64,000 bases of DNA from Lophium mytilinum. Lineage: Eukaryota; Ascomycota; Dothideomycetes; Mytilinidiales; Mytilinidiaceae. The notes below the pieces were generated by a model, which did not search any database, was not told where the DNA came from, and saw only the letters and a list, made by a program, of their open reading frames with translations. Shown here in pieces: positions 1-9,753 of the stretch. The stretch is from the NCBI GenBank assembly GCA_010093605.1, contig MU004182.1:1397032-1461031 (forward strand), written 5' to 3'. Position 1 is the stretch's first letter, and each line of letters opens with the position of its first letter. Made by a program: the position numbers and the translations under genes.

Positions 1-1
1 G

Positions 2-1357
2 TCACCTCCCATCCCAAGCCGAAGTCAAGCAGCGGTGCCGAGAAGTGGTCGCGAGTCCGAGACCTACCGCCGCCCTAGCCACCGTGACCGCAGCGAGAGC
101 AGAAGCCGCAGTCGATCTGTGAGCTCAAGAGACCACAACAAGAGACGGCGCCACGGAGGGCAGAAGGGACCATCATTGGACCGGAAAGAGGGGGTTCATG
201 ATGGACAGAGACTTCCTCGACGCTCTGTGAGCCCATCGGGAGACGAAGCACCAAGGCCGCGGACTAGGACGAGGAGGAGTCGAAGCCGTAGCAGGGACAG
301 GTCGCGAGACCGTTCCCGAGTCCAAGGGCCCTTGAAAGCAGCTTCACCAGCAAGATCAGGATTAGGCGACTCTAGGAGCCGTTGGATCAGAGACTCATCG
401 CCTCCACGGAGACGTAGAGATGCCTCGAGAGACAGATATGCTGGTCAGAAAGATCGTAGACCGAGGGCCTCCTCAAGAGACCGAAAGGTACGGAGTAGGT
501 CTAGGGAGCGAAAGCCAAGAGATACCGTCACGGAGAAGGAACTCAAACCTAGGAATGGCTCCAGAGATGGTCGTCCAAGGCGTAGATCAAGATCGAGAGA
601 ACGATCCAGAGACCGCTCGCGTGACCGTCGAAAGCGTCCTCTTTCTCGTTCACGAAGCCCTTATCGTGCGCCGAAGCGCCGTGACCGATCAGCCTCACCT
701 CGCCGACGAGTCTCGCGATCTCCCTCCCACAAGGACAAGCGTGTTAAAGCTCGAAGCCCCTCTCCCCCAACCCGCAGCCGCAAGCCGCTTCCATCTCAAG
801 AGATGTCTTTCCGAGGCGGACCAGATTCTGGTGCACTATCAAAAGAAGAAGCGGTGGAGAAGCAGAAGCCCAACTTGGCCCCTAGTGGGCTTCTCGCCCG
901 TGAGGCTAATACCGTGGCTGGCACCAACATATCACTCAAATACCATGAGCCACCTGAGGCACGCAAACCGCCCTCGTCAGCACAATGGCGCATCTTCGTG
1001 TTCAAGGGTGACGAAGCATTGGATACAATAGAGCTACATACGCGTTCAGTCTGGCTGCTTGGTCGCGCGCCAGAGGTAGCTGACATTCTCCTTCTCCATC
1101 CTAGCTCTAGCCAGCAACACGCGGCAATACAGTTCAGATATATCGTGAAGAAGACGGAAGACGAATATGGCGTTACCCAGAAGAAAGGAAAGGTGAAGCC
1201 ATATATCATCGATTTGGAGAGCAGTAATGGAACCTTTCTCAATGGGGAGAAGCTGGATGCTGGACGGTACGTAGAACTCAGGGATAAGGACCTTCTAAAG
1301 TTTGGAGGATCTGAGAGGGAGTATGTTATAATGCTCCCACCTCCAGATAAAGGCTGA
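2..1357 (+). CDS. FHA-domain protein, SNIP1/Pml1-like (5' partial)
   Basis: The reading frame is open from base 2, so the gene starts left of the window; the first methionine-like codon inside (GTG at 35) is not a credible start. The visible N-terminal ~300 residues are an Arg/Ser/Asp-rich low-complexity region with many RS, RD and SRSR runs, typical of splicing-associated proteins. The last ~120 residues form a forkhead-associated domain: WRIFVFKG opens it, followed by LLGRAPEVADI, the S-SSQQHAAIQF phosphothreonine-binding block and DLESSNGTFLNGE. This RS-rich plus C-terminal FHA layout is that of SNIP1/DAWDLE/Pml1, a spliceosome and pre-mRNA retention factor that binds phosphothreonine through the FHA domain. 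The spliceosomal role is inferred from the family. No intron is needed in the visible part. It ends with TGA at 1355-1357. Confidence 0.85.
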   Translation, partial: SPPIPSRSQAAVPRSGRESETYRRPSHRDRSESRSRSRSVSSRDHNKRRRHGGQKGPSLDRKEGVHDGQRLPRRSVSPSGDEAPRPRTRTRRSRSRSRDRSRDRSRVQGPLKAASPARSGLGDSRSRWIRDSSPPRRRRDASRDRYAGQKDRRPRASSRDRKVRSRSRERKPRDTVTEKELKPRNGSRDGRPRRRSRSRERSRDRSRDRRKRPLSRSRSPYRAPKRRDRSASPRRRVSRSPSHKDKRVKARSPSPPTRSRKPLPSQEMSFRGGPDSGALSKEEAVEKQKPNLAPSGLLAREANTVAGTNISLKYHEPPEARKPPSSAQWRIFVFKGDEALDTIELHTRSVWLLGRAPEVADILLLHPSSSQQHAAIQFRYIVKKTEDEYGVTQKKGKVKPYIIDLESSNGTFLNGEKLDAGRYVELRDKDLLKFGGSEREYVIMLPPPDKG

Positions 1358-1823
1358 GTATTTCCTCGAAAATTGCAACACTACTGGCAATTCTCAGTTG
1401 GCGAGAGATGCACAATAATATACCGCTTTTGGGGTAGTTCAATTGCGGATTGGCTCGTGAAGATCGGCACCAGGGATCTCCACTATGCTGGAGGTGACGA
1501 TCGAATTGCAGAGGATGCAAAGGTGAGAGGAAACTCTGAACTAGGGTGTTCGAAACGGATTCAGCTGTAAAACCCTCTGTAAATATAATTAAAGCTGTTG
1601 AACCCAGTATATACGTTCCTACTGCATGTAGTTGTGACGACTGAATGCACTGGCCCGCTTCAATGACGTGGGGCTGCTGAAGCTTCCAAGGTCAGGCTTT
1701 CTCCAGTTTCGACTTGGTGAACGCGCCTCAAAACCCCTCCATGCCCACAGAGCCAAGGTTCTTTTCGCCCATATTTTACAACCCTAGCCTCCCTAAACAC
1801 TTCTTCAAAGGCCAATCGTCAAC
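1358..1823. other. Intergenic region upstream of the anoctamin gene
   Basis: This 466-base gap holds only short frames with no recognisable domain. The last ~100 bases are pyrimidine-rich and probably contain the promoter and 5' UTR of the TMEM16 gene. I see no repeat or RNA gene. Confidence 0.5.
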
Positions 1824-4213
1824 ATGGCCAAAAGCCAGGCGTTGCAGTCCAACATGGACGTCGACTACGTCCTCATATACCGCTTTGCGAAGACGGACAA
1901 GGCGGCTGCCATTGCAAAGTTTGAGCAGCTTGTGCAGGCCCTCGCGTCTGTTGGACTGGCTACTGAGGTTAGGAATGGGGACAAACACTCACTCTTGCTT
2001 TTCGTCCGGGTTGCTTCGGAGGAGCACCTGTTTGGAGAGGTCTACAGGTCAAGGTTCGTCTGCTCATACAGCCCCTCCACTTAGGCATAGCCTAACCTCT
2101 ATTCAGAGTCCGAGACTGGGTACATGGTGTGCTAGCTGCTGCACCTCCCAAGGAAACACGTGAAGCCCTCGAAAGCGAACCCCTATACGAAGCCGAACGT
2201 CTTCGAATCATTTACCAACTCATCACAAACCCAGTGTCGGAAGGTGGGGCAGGCATTACGCCGAAGGAGGACGGCTGGAAGGAAGTGGAGTCCATATTCG
2301 CTCTCCATGACCACGAATACAACAAGGATTGGATCAAGAAGTGGAGCACTTCGTACTTCCTCAAGACGGAAGACTTGGACGACATTAGAAACCGTCTTGG
2401 AGAGAAGGTGAGGGGTCTTGCCGGAACATGGTTCACTACAAATGTATTGACTGCCAACAGATTGCTTTCTACTTCGCCTTCACTCAGTCGTATTTTACCT
2501 TCCTCGTCTTTCCAGCTGTCTTTGGATTCTCAGCTTGGTTGCTACTCGGTCATTTCTCTGCCTTCTACGCGATTGTCAACGCGGTATGGTGCTGCGTCTT
2601 CACCGAGTACTGGAAACATCAGGAAGTTGATTTAAGTGTACGTTGGGGTGTTCGCGGCGTCTCTAACATCGAGACTAAGAGGAAGAACTTCGCGCACGAA
2701 AAGGAGATCACCGATCCAGTCACTGGCGAAACTGTGCAGATATTCCCAGCTACGAAGAGGCTACAGCGTCAGCTTCTACAACTACCCTTTGCATTGGGAG
2801 CTGCTATAGTTCTTGGGACTCTGATTGCCACTTGCTTCGGCATTGAGGTTTTCATTTCAGAAGTCTACAATGGACCTCTCCAAAGCCTACTGGTTAGTCC
2901 GACGACATTGTGGGTATGAGTGTATTTTGACGTATTTTAGGTTTTCCTACCAACGGGGATCTTGACTGTCTTCATGCCAATTCTCCAAGGCATTCTCACC
3001 ACCTTCGCTACCCGCCTGACGGAGTTCGAGAACTACGAAACCCATGCTGCGTACGAGGTAGCGCTGACGCAGAAAATCTTCGTGCTGAACTTCATCACCT
3101 CTTATCTCCCTATCCTTCTCACGGCGTTTGTTTACGTTCCGTTCGGCACAATCATTGTGCCATACCTGGATGTTTTCAGCCTGGTAGTGAAGCCGTTTGC
3201 TGAGAATGAAAAAGAAATGGAGGCGCCTTCTGCGTTTGCCATCAACCCCTCAAGACTTCGAAAGCAGGTAATCTACTTTACAGTGACTGCCCAGATCGTC
3301 AATCTCGGTATGGAGGTCATTGTGCCCTATCTCAAGCGCCAGGGCTTCTCCAAGTACAAGAAGATGCAGAGTGAGCGGGCTGCAAAGAATGGGGGAACTG
3401 CTCCTGACCCATCTCTGAACGACTCGCCTGAGGAAGCTGCATTCTTGTCTCGTGTCCGCAATGAAGCAGAGCTGGGCGTTTACGACGTCACTACAGATTT
3501 GAGGGAAATGGTCCTTCAAGTAAGTGCTTCTTCTGTCTCTTCCATTGTTACGCTAATCGAATGCCCAGTTTGGCTATCTATCCCTCTTCAGTGTCGTCTG
3601 GCCCTTGACCGCAGTCTCCTTCATAATCAACGACTGGATGGAGCTCCGCGCCGACGCCATCAAAATCTGCATCGAAATGCAGCGCCCCATCCCCTATCGC
3701 GCCGACACCATCGGGCCTTGGCTCGACAGCCTTAGCTTCCTGACCTGGTTCGGCAGCATCACGACCTCAGCCCTCGTATATCTCTTCAGCAACGACGGCC
3801 TTGGCCCGGACGGCTCCCCATCTTCCATCAAAGCCTGGGCCCTCCTCCTTTCCATCTTCCTTTCCGAGCACGCGTTCCTTGTCCTCCGCTGGGGGGTGCG
3901 TGTCGCCGTCTCCAAGCTCGACTCCCCAGGCCGCCAGAAGGAGCGTCGCGAGCGCTTCATGGTGCGCAAACGCTACTTCGAGGAGAACCTGAGTGAGATG
4001 AGCAAGATCCCGAAGATGGCGGAGGCAGGTGGGAACATCGATCGTGAGAGCTTGGAGGAAGATGCGAGGAAGTCCAGCCTAAAGACTGCAACGCCTGAGG
4101 ATAGATTCTGGCTGAGGCAGCGCGGCTGGAAAGAAACCACGCAGGTTGGGAAGGGGTATATTGAGAGGGCGGTGGTGGATGATGCTGCTTCGGAGACGAA
4201 GAAAGAACTTTAA
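1824..4213 (+). CDS. TMEM16/anoctamin family protein (Ist2-like)
   Basis: Five exons give about 728 residues: 1824-2053, 2107-2407, 2461-2892, 2941-3519 and 3569-4213. All introns are 48-53 nt with GT-AG ends. The size matches fungal TMEM16 proteins such as nhTMEM16 and afTMEM16, which are around 735 residues. The N-terminal cytosolic domain runs to about residue 177. It is followed by the conserved block GEKIAFYFAFTQSYF at the exon 2/3 junction, and then by about ten hydrophobic segments. Exon 5 carries INDWMELRADAIK, where E539 and D543 match the E-x3-D calcium ligands of TM8. The family members are calcium-activated lipid scramblases or, as yeast Ist2, ER-plasma membrane tethers. I see no long basic C-terminal tail like that of yeast Ist2, so scramblase activity is the better inference. 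The start has MAKSQALQ followed by a typical VLIYRF core. Confidence 0.92.
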
Positions 4214-4696
4214 GGGGGGCGATGTGAATAGAGGGTGGAACTCGAACATGAGGATACGAGAACATGAGTCATGAAGTGTTGAATGGGCGGGGGGTACGTT
4301 GAGCGTTCCTATTCTGTCAAAAACCTTGGTAGTCCTATTACGATTCCCGAGCAACGAAAAACACCTACTGTTTTCCTCTGATTAGAACTTAAGTCTTGAA
4401 ACCGAAGCTTTAATTTTACCACTTCATGCTCCCTCTACAGATGTGGTCATTCCGTTCGTTTCTAATGCGAAGTCCAACCCATTCCGTATACAGACCACGG
4501 CCGGAATGAAGGTGTCGACATCGTGGCTTTGCAATACTTCTCGTAGATAAATGTGGGGCAAAGGACCTCTGCTACAATTCTAGTACCTGGATCTGAGTCA
4601 GCTGCTTACTTACGTAGGGCGTACCCATATTGTTTATATCTCACACTATCACTCCCACAGTCGTGCACTCCAAACCAGAATCTCTACTTACCAATC
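4214..4696. other. Intergenic region between the anoctamin and RidA genes
   Basis: This 483-base stretch carries no supported gene. It should hold the anoctamin 3' UTR and the RidA promoter. No repeats are evident. Confidence 0.45.
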
Positions 4697-5279
4697 ATGC
4701 CTCCCACCAAGGAAGTCGTTCTCTCGGATAGCTCCCCAAAGCCATTTCCAGTCATGCCCTTCAGCGCGGCTGTCAAGTGCAACGGCTTTGTTTTTTGCTC
4801 TGGGAACATTGGTATGAGTAAGATGCACCGCACTTGACACTAAGCTGATACACTGAAGGCGTGGACCCAGTAAGCTTGAAGGTCATCGAGGGCCCCATTC
4901 AAGATCGGACTGTCAGTACCTTCTTCCCGCCATCAATGGCGTACTTTTCTCAGAGCTCCTCCACTGACGCAACTATACGCATTAGAGACAGGCGTTGAAG
5001 AACATCACGGGCGTGCTCAAGGATGCCGGCAGCTCTATTGAGAATATAGTGAAAATCAACGTCTATCTCACGAGTATGACGAACTTTGGCGCGATGAATG
5101 AAGCATATTTGGAGTTCTTTCCCGGCGATTCTCTACCCGTTAGTATATATCTCCAGTCCTTGGCTTCATTCTCAACCCAAGCGGATCCGTTCTGACTATA
5201 ACAGGCGAGGACATGCGTTGCCGTTAAAGAACTCCCATTGGGCACAGACGTCGAGATCGAGTGTACTGCACACCTGTAG
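4697..5279 (+). CDS. RidA/YjgF/UK114 family protein (enamine/imine deaminase)
   Basis: Four exons give 131 residues, the usual family size: 4697-4811, 4859-4911, 4986-5138 and 5205-5279. The join points restore family hallmarks. FSAAVKCNGFVFCSGNIG leads into VDP; then comes TRQALKNITGVLKDAG, the segment VVKxNVYLT-like IVKINVYLTSM, and finally RTCVAVKELPLG followed by VEIECTA. The last block contains the Arg and Glu of the RidA active site. RidA proteins hydrolyse reactive enamine and imine intermediates from PLP enzymes, usually in cytosol or mitochondria. The start is ATG 4697, because the upstream open frame begins only with a GTG and has no family similarity. No mitochondrial leader is obvious, so a cytosolic location is inferred. 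Confidence 0.93.
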
Positions 5280-5739
5280 AGCTCCTCGAGCAATTTTGAG
5301 GCTTCATCAGCCCTCAATGGTGGTACCTGGATCTGATGATAAGCTCGATGGAGGGGTAAGGTGGGGTCAAATCCGAAGCACCACCCGCGAGGCTGGCCGT
5401 CTTAGCAATTGCATACATTCTTTCTGTCTAATGTCTCAAATCCCCTTTCCTTTTCTCCCTATTTCGGCACTGGAACTGACAAGTACAGCCCATAAATGCA
5501 ATTGATAGGCCTGATGCAATGGTGACCCGTGCGTCTGTGCATACATGCTTCTATTCTAGACCTTTAGCCATTCCCTCAAGACCTATATGTACCTAGACCC
5601 CTCACGCCCATCATGGCTTCCCTCAACATCAACAACAACAAACTAGCTCTACCTGTTCCCTCCTAACCAGCCTCTACGAACTCAATCCTCCCACCCACAT
5701 TCCTCTCACTACACCCAAACACCCCTCCCAATCTCCGCC
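5280..5739. other. Intergenic region upstream of the NTF2-like gene
   Basis: This gap of 460 bases holds no supported gene. The last 150 bases are very C-rich with CCTCCC and CACCC runs, a common look for fungal 5' leaders. Confidence 0.45.
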
Positions 5740-6213
5740 ATGCCCCCCACCACCTCCGCCCCCCCAACCCCCCAACGCCTCACCGCCAACGCCCTCATCG
5801 CCGCCTTCAACCGCATGGACAACGCCGCCATCATCGCCGCCCGCGCGCCCTCCTGCCTGCGCCACTTCCACCCCAAATCGCTCAACTACCCGCCCCAGGA
5901 CAACGCCGCCTACAAGCGCAACCTGGACAGCATGCACAGCGTCTTTGCGAACTTTTCGCTCACAGTGACGGACTGTGTTGAGGATGTTGCGGCACGGAAG
6001 ATTAGTATGTGGCTGGAGGCACGGGGCGATACGGCGGCGGGCGAGTACGTGAATGAGTATGTGTGGAATATGGAGTTTGATGAGGCAGGGGAGAAGATTG
6101 TGGGGTGGAGGGAGTTTGTGGATGTGGGGATGGCGAGGGATTTTTTTCCGAGGTTGATGGTGGAGGTGAGGAAGAGGAGGGAGGAGGAGGCGGCGGCGGA
6201 GGGAGGGGCGTGA
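5740..6213 (+). CDS. SnoaL/NTF2-like domain protein, function unknown
   Basis: A single exon encodes 157 residues. After a short proline-rich start, LTANALIAAFNRMD opens a cone-shaped alpha+beta barrel pattern: an N-terminal helix, then a stretch with CLRHFHPKSLNYPPQ and NLDSMHSVFANF, then strands ending in EYVNEYVWNMEFDEAGEKIVGWREFVD. This order (helix, YxxHPxxL-like loop, FxxF, E-Y-W-x-x-x-F-D-E-x-G-K-I) is typical of fungal SnoaL-like small-molecule binding or isomerase proteins. No catalytic residue set can be assigned, so the substrate is unknown. Codon use is strongly G/C-ending. The C-terminus is Glu/Ala-rich and charged. Confidence 0.8.
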   Translation: MPPTTSAPPTPQRLTANALIAAFNRMDNAAIIAARAPSCLRHFHPKSLNYPPQDNAAYKRNLDSMHSVFANFSLTVTDCVEDVAARKISMWLEARGDTAAGEYVNEYVWNMEFDEAGEKIVGWREFVDVGMARDFFPRLMVEVRKRREEEAAAEGGA

Positions 6214-6437
6214 GGGGGCTGGCGGAAGGGGGTGAGGGTTTGGGGAGTTATATGGGAGCTAAGGTGTTGTGGAGTACCCAGAAATGAAGATTGTTTGATT
6301 GAGAGTATTGTTGGAGATCATCAGGGTTCTTTGGTTATGCAGGACTCTTGACAAGGGTGGCCATATTGCGAGAAACTTTCTCCTAATATCCGAAAGTGGC
6401 ATTCTGAGCTACACTTAAATATACGCTTGGTTTGCAC

Positions 6438-7550
6438 CTAGCGGAAATATACTGTGCTGGTAGCTTTGGTAATCGCCCACGCCTCATCCAGCACCTTCAC
6501 AACCTCCTCCGGCAATGGACCCTTCTCTAGATCCGCCAAGTTACTCTCAAGCTGTCTGAGGCTTGAGATACCAATGATGATCCCATCGTTTCCTCCCTTG
6601 ACTCGCGTCTTCAGGTCAGAGTGGTGAACGCACCAGCGAAGTGCCGTCTCCAATAGAGTCAAGTTATGCTTCTGCACCACTGGCTCGATGAGACCGAGCG
6701 CCTCGAAGGTCGCATCCTTGAAGTAGCGTTCGCGGTACATCCTCCCTGTTCGAGCCGAAGTCTCCGAATACCGACCTTCTTTAGGCACATCCTTGGTCTT
6801 GTACTTTCCGGAAAAGATGCCACCTGCGAGCGGGTTGTAGATGACGATGTCGATTTTGTACTTTCGGCAGCAGGGGATAAGCTCGGGCTCGATGTCTCGA
6901 GCTAAGGGAGCAGCCTCATCAGCTTCAATTCAAGATCCAGGTGGCTCAAACAGTACTCACTGATAGCATTATACATCGCCTGATACACCGTCGGCTTCAC
7001 CCACCCCCTCTCCTTACAGATGTTCCAGATCTCAGCAACTTCCCATGCCGCATAGTTGCTCAGCCCAAACTGCACAAACTTGCCCTCCTTATGCAGCTTA
7101 TTGATCTCCTCCAGCGTCTCCTCATACGGCACCGAGTGGTCCGGAAGGTGCAAGTAGTAGATGTCGACGGTATCCGCGCCGAGCTCTTTCAGCGACGTCT
7201 CGCACTGCGCTCGCAAGTTCTCCGGCTTGTGGGTGCCGGGTGTTATGGGCGCGCATTTGGTGGCCAGCGTTAGGCCGCGAGATTGCCAGTTTGCAGAGCG
7301 GGTCCAGGCTTCTTGGAGCCCTTCGATGTAGACGCGGGCTGTGTCGACTTCGTTGTAGCCGCGGCCTTGGAAGGTGTCGAGAATTTTGTTGTATTCGTCG
7401 AGTGAGGTGATTCTGGCGCCTTTGGACTCGTCCGGACCTGGGGTTGTTGTTAGCTGGGTGTAGGTAAGTTATATGTTTTGGGGAGGCTCCACCTAAGGTC
7501 ATGAGCCCTAGGATGACCCTGTCCGTTGCGTTCTGCGCAATAAGAGGCAT
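6438..7550 (-). CDS. Aldo-keto reductase, AKR7 (aflatoxin aldehyde reductase) type
   Basis: Three exons on the minus strand (7550-7493, 7437-6961, 6901-6438) give 332 residues, the usual AKR7 length. Both introns are about 55-59 nt with GT-AG ends. The first splice joins MTLG to PDESKGARITSLDEY, and the second rebuilds YQAMYNAITRDIEPEL, both AKR7 family patterns. The catalytic tetrad can be seen: Asp in EVDTARVY with its Tyr, Lys in LATKCAP and His in YYLHLPD. The NADPH-binding end is IIIGISSLRQLESNL. AKR7 enzymes reduce aldehydes such as succinic semialdehyde and dialdehydes with NADPH in the cytosol. The start is the first in-frame ATG (7550), matching the short N-terminus of the family. 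A tandem repeat lies about 170-290 bases upstream. Confidence 0.92.
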
Positions 7551-7720
7551 GATGTCGGCAAGATTGTGCAAAGGTACAACTTGAAGTAGGCCTTAGAAGT
7601 GGAAGGTTGAGTGGAGGAGATTCAGTGCCGTTGCTCGGAGTCTCGACAGTGGGAAGTGTGAATAACGGGAGGTAGACGGCTCTGTACGAGTATAAGTAAT
7701 TGGAAAATAGAAATGAGAAG

Positions 7721-7838
7721 CAGCTCGCGTACAACGGTGAACCTATTCTGGAAAATCTCCAGCTCGCGTACAACGGTGAACCTATTCTTGGAAAGCCTCC
7801 AGCTCGCATACAACGGTGACCCGTTTCTGGAAAGTATC
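7721..7838. repeat. Three tandem copies of a ~40-bp repeat upstream of the AKR gene
   Basis: Units begin at 7721, 7760 and 7800. Each starts with CAGCTCGCRTACAACGGTGA and continues with an MCCYRTTTCTGGAAA-like tail. The first two copies are nearly identical; the third has a few substitutions. The array lies in the 5' flank of the aldo-keto reductase, 170 bases upstream of its start codon, so it could hold repeated transcription-factor sites. That role is an inference. Confidence 0.9.
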
Positions 7839-8498
7839 GCACTGGATTCAAATCACATCATCGTCATTAAGTGGGGTGGGGGAGGGGTTCGTGTTTATCG
7901 CCGTAAAGTCCGCCTCATGCAATGGGTGGGTAAGGAAAGGGTTCTGCTGGACAGTTTGTATTCTTATTGGGTCGAGCGGAGCGGCCTATCATCATCCGTA
8001 AAGAACGAAACCTACCAGGGCCTGAAATCGATATGAATGAGAACTCCAACATGTTTCATCATGCCAAATTGTGCCTCACGTCTGATATTGTCTCAGCGAG
8101 GAGCGTAATGCCACTGAAAGCCTTATAGATAGTTTGGGACGTTTGGTAGAAGCTACTGTACAAGTGAATCCCACTGATAACTGCGCATTCAATCTTCGTA
8201 GAGATGAGGGTGCCGTTGTTGCTGCTGCAATGCTGAAACGAACGCTGAAAGACTTTCCAATTCCTCCAACTCGGATCGATGAGGGCCAGACTGCAAACAC
8301 CATTATGGCCACCTAACATATCGATAGAAATTTGGGCGTGGATGCAGGCCGGCAAGAAACAGCCAGCCTTTGATCCAGCTCATCCTTCCAAGCCAGCTCC
8401 AACGTAATAAGGCAGCCTTGAGTTGCTCCGATGAGATAAGACAGTACGCGAATAACATGAGCGTGATATAAGTGATGGTTCTAAATCCTGTCAAGTCC
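7839..8498. other. Intergenic region between the AKR and MIOREX7-like genes
   Basis: This 660-base stretch has overlapping short frames on both strands but none has a recognisable domain or a credible splice pattern. It includes the 3' flank of the small gene ending at 8499. Confidence 0.4.
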
Positions 8499-8923
8499 TC
8501 ATTTTCGGCGGACAACCGGGAGGTCCTTTAGTTGATCTTTAATCTCTTTCCGGAAGTGTTCAAGCAGGCCGGGACCAGGCTCTGGAGCGTATTTCATTAG
8601 CTCCAATGCAAGATGCCTTTCAAAGAGGCATCCGGTAAACCTACTGTCAATGTTGGTGCCACCTAGCTCCTCCATCGGTGTCCCGTGGCGGAGGCGCATC
8701 ACCCGTTTGTGGACGCCATGGACGGCTCGGTGGAAGGCAGGGCTTTGGAGAAGCTGAATTCGGTCAGTCGGCGATGGCGCAAGCTGTGCTTTCAAGAGGA
8801 ACATACGCGGGTCACTGCCCAGGCCTATGTTGGGGGTACTAAGTCAGTACGACGGTGGCGGTCTGCGGGTAAGGGATTGGGTAGGACACGAACCTCGAAC
8901 ACGCGGAACCACATGGGATTCAT
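8499..8923 (-). CDS. Small conserved fungal protein, MIOREX complex component 7-like
   Basis: The model has four exons on the minus strand: 8923-8894, 8824-8807, 8753-8645 and 8581-8499, giving 79 residues. Exon 2 is only 18 nt (AWAVTR) between a TATAG-type acceptor and a perfect GTATGT donor. The third intron (8644-8582) is 63 nt, so reading through it keeps the frame open; splicing changes GGTNIDSRF into GGTNIDKPGPGLLEHF, which looks like a conserved block. The spliced protein has MNPMWFRVFEAWAVTR, then LLQSPAFHRAVHGVHKRV and RLRHGTPMEELGGTN. I recognise this as resembling the short fungal family that includes yeast Mrx7, part of the mitochondrial expressosome-like MIOREX complexes. The family name is from memory of its pattern and is tentative; the gene itself is well supported by joined frames. 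Confidence 0.7.
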
Positions 8924-9753
8924 GGCGGCTAGATCCTCGAAGGCTGGATCTATAGGCAAGAGCCCTAGGAGGAGAGGTGTCTCTCTATAACAAAGTTGAG
9001 AGGGGGATGTGGTGTTGGAGGTCTGGCGGGCTTGATGACGGCGGACTTGATTCGATTGGCCAACGCGCCCCTCATTCACCAACACATGCCCATCTTCACC
9101 ACTGCGCTGTCCGATCCTCTTCCTGTACATACGCCCTCCTCAAACAGCTCAAAGATACCCAGTCCTTTTGTTTATAAGCGCGCTTTTCGGCCATTACGTC
9201 TTATAAAGCGTCCGGCGCATCTAGAACTAGCAGCCCGCGTGCTTCACAGTCTACCATCCCGTCTCGCAACATTCACCCATAATCGCCCTCAAAACCACGT
9301 AGGAACCAAACAGGCCGTTTGGCTTCGCCTGCCAGCGTTGAGCACACGTAGAACCTTCGCGAGGCGCCACAGAATCGCCGTTTTACTGTATTCAAGCCCG
9401 CTTTTCAACCTGGGGAATCTTGAAGCCTCGACTGACAGATATTTACAGCTTGCACAGCCTCGCCTTCACCCTTTTCGCCTTCACCGGCGTCCGTCTTCAC
9501 GGCCTGCCAGTGTGGCATCCTACCTGCTAGCACATCGAGTGCTCCACCTCCACACATATATACTCCCCCTCAACGCCACCCGCTAAAGGCAAACCACAAA
9601 CTTGCGAATTGCAAAGCAAGCTGCTCTTCTAATCAAACACATCATAAAAGATATAAAAGTACACCAACGGCTGAGGCTCGCCGCTACAACTTCAAGCTGC
9701 ATAAACTCCGCGCTCTTCGGCGGAAGGCAGCCGCAGGCAAAGGCATAGACACC
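8924..9753. promoter_or_regulatory. Divergent promoter region, MIOREX7-like gene and tyrosine phosphatase
   Basis: These 830 bases separate two divergent start codons. No gene is supported. The half next to the phosphatase is rich in pyrimidine runs and CCTC/CTTCAC motifs, probably a long 5' UTR. I identified no specific operator. Confidence 0.4.

Noticed and set aside
7450-7851. 133-codon minus-strand frame with internally repeated peptides
   Set aside because: The repetition comes from the 40-bp DNA repeats and the rest overlaps the AKR first exon in another frame.
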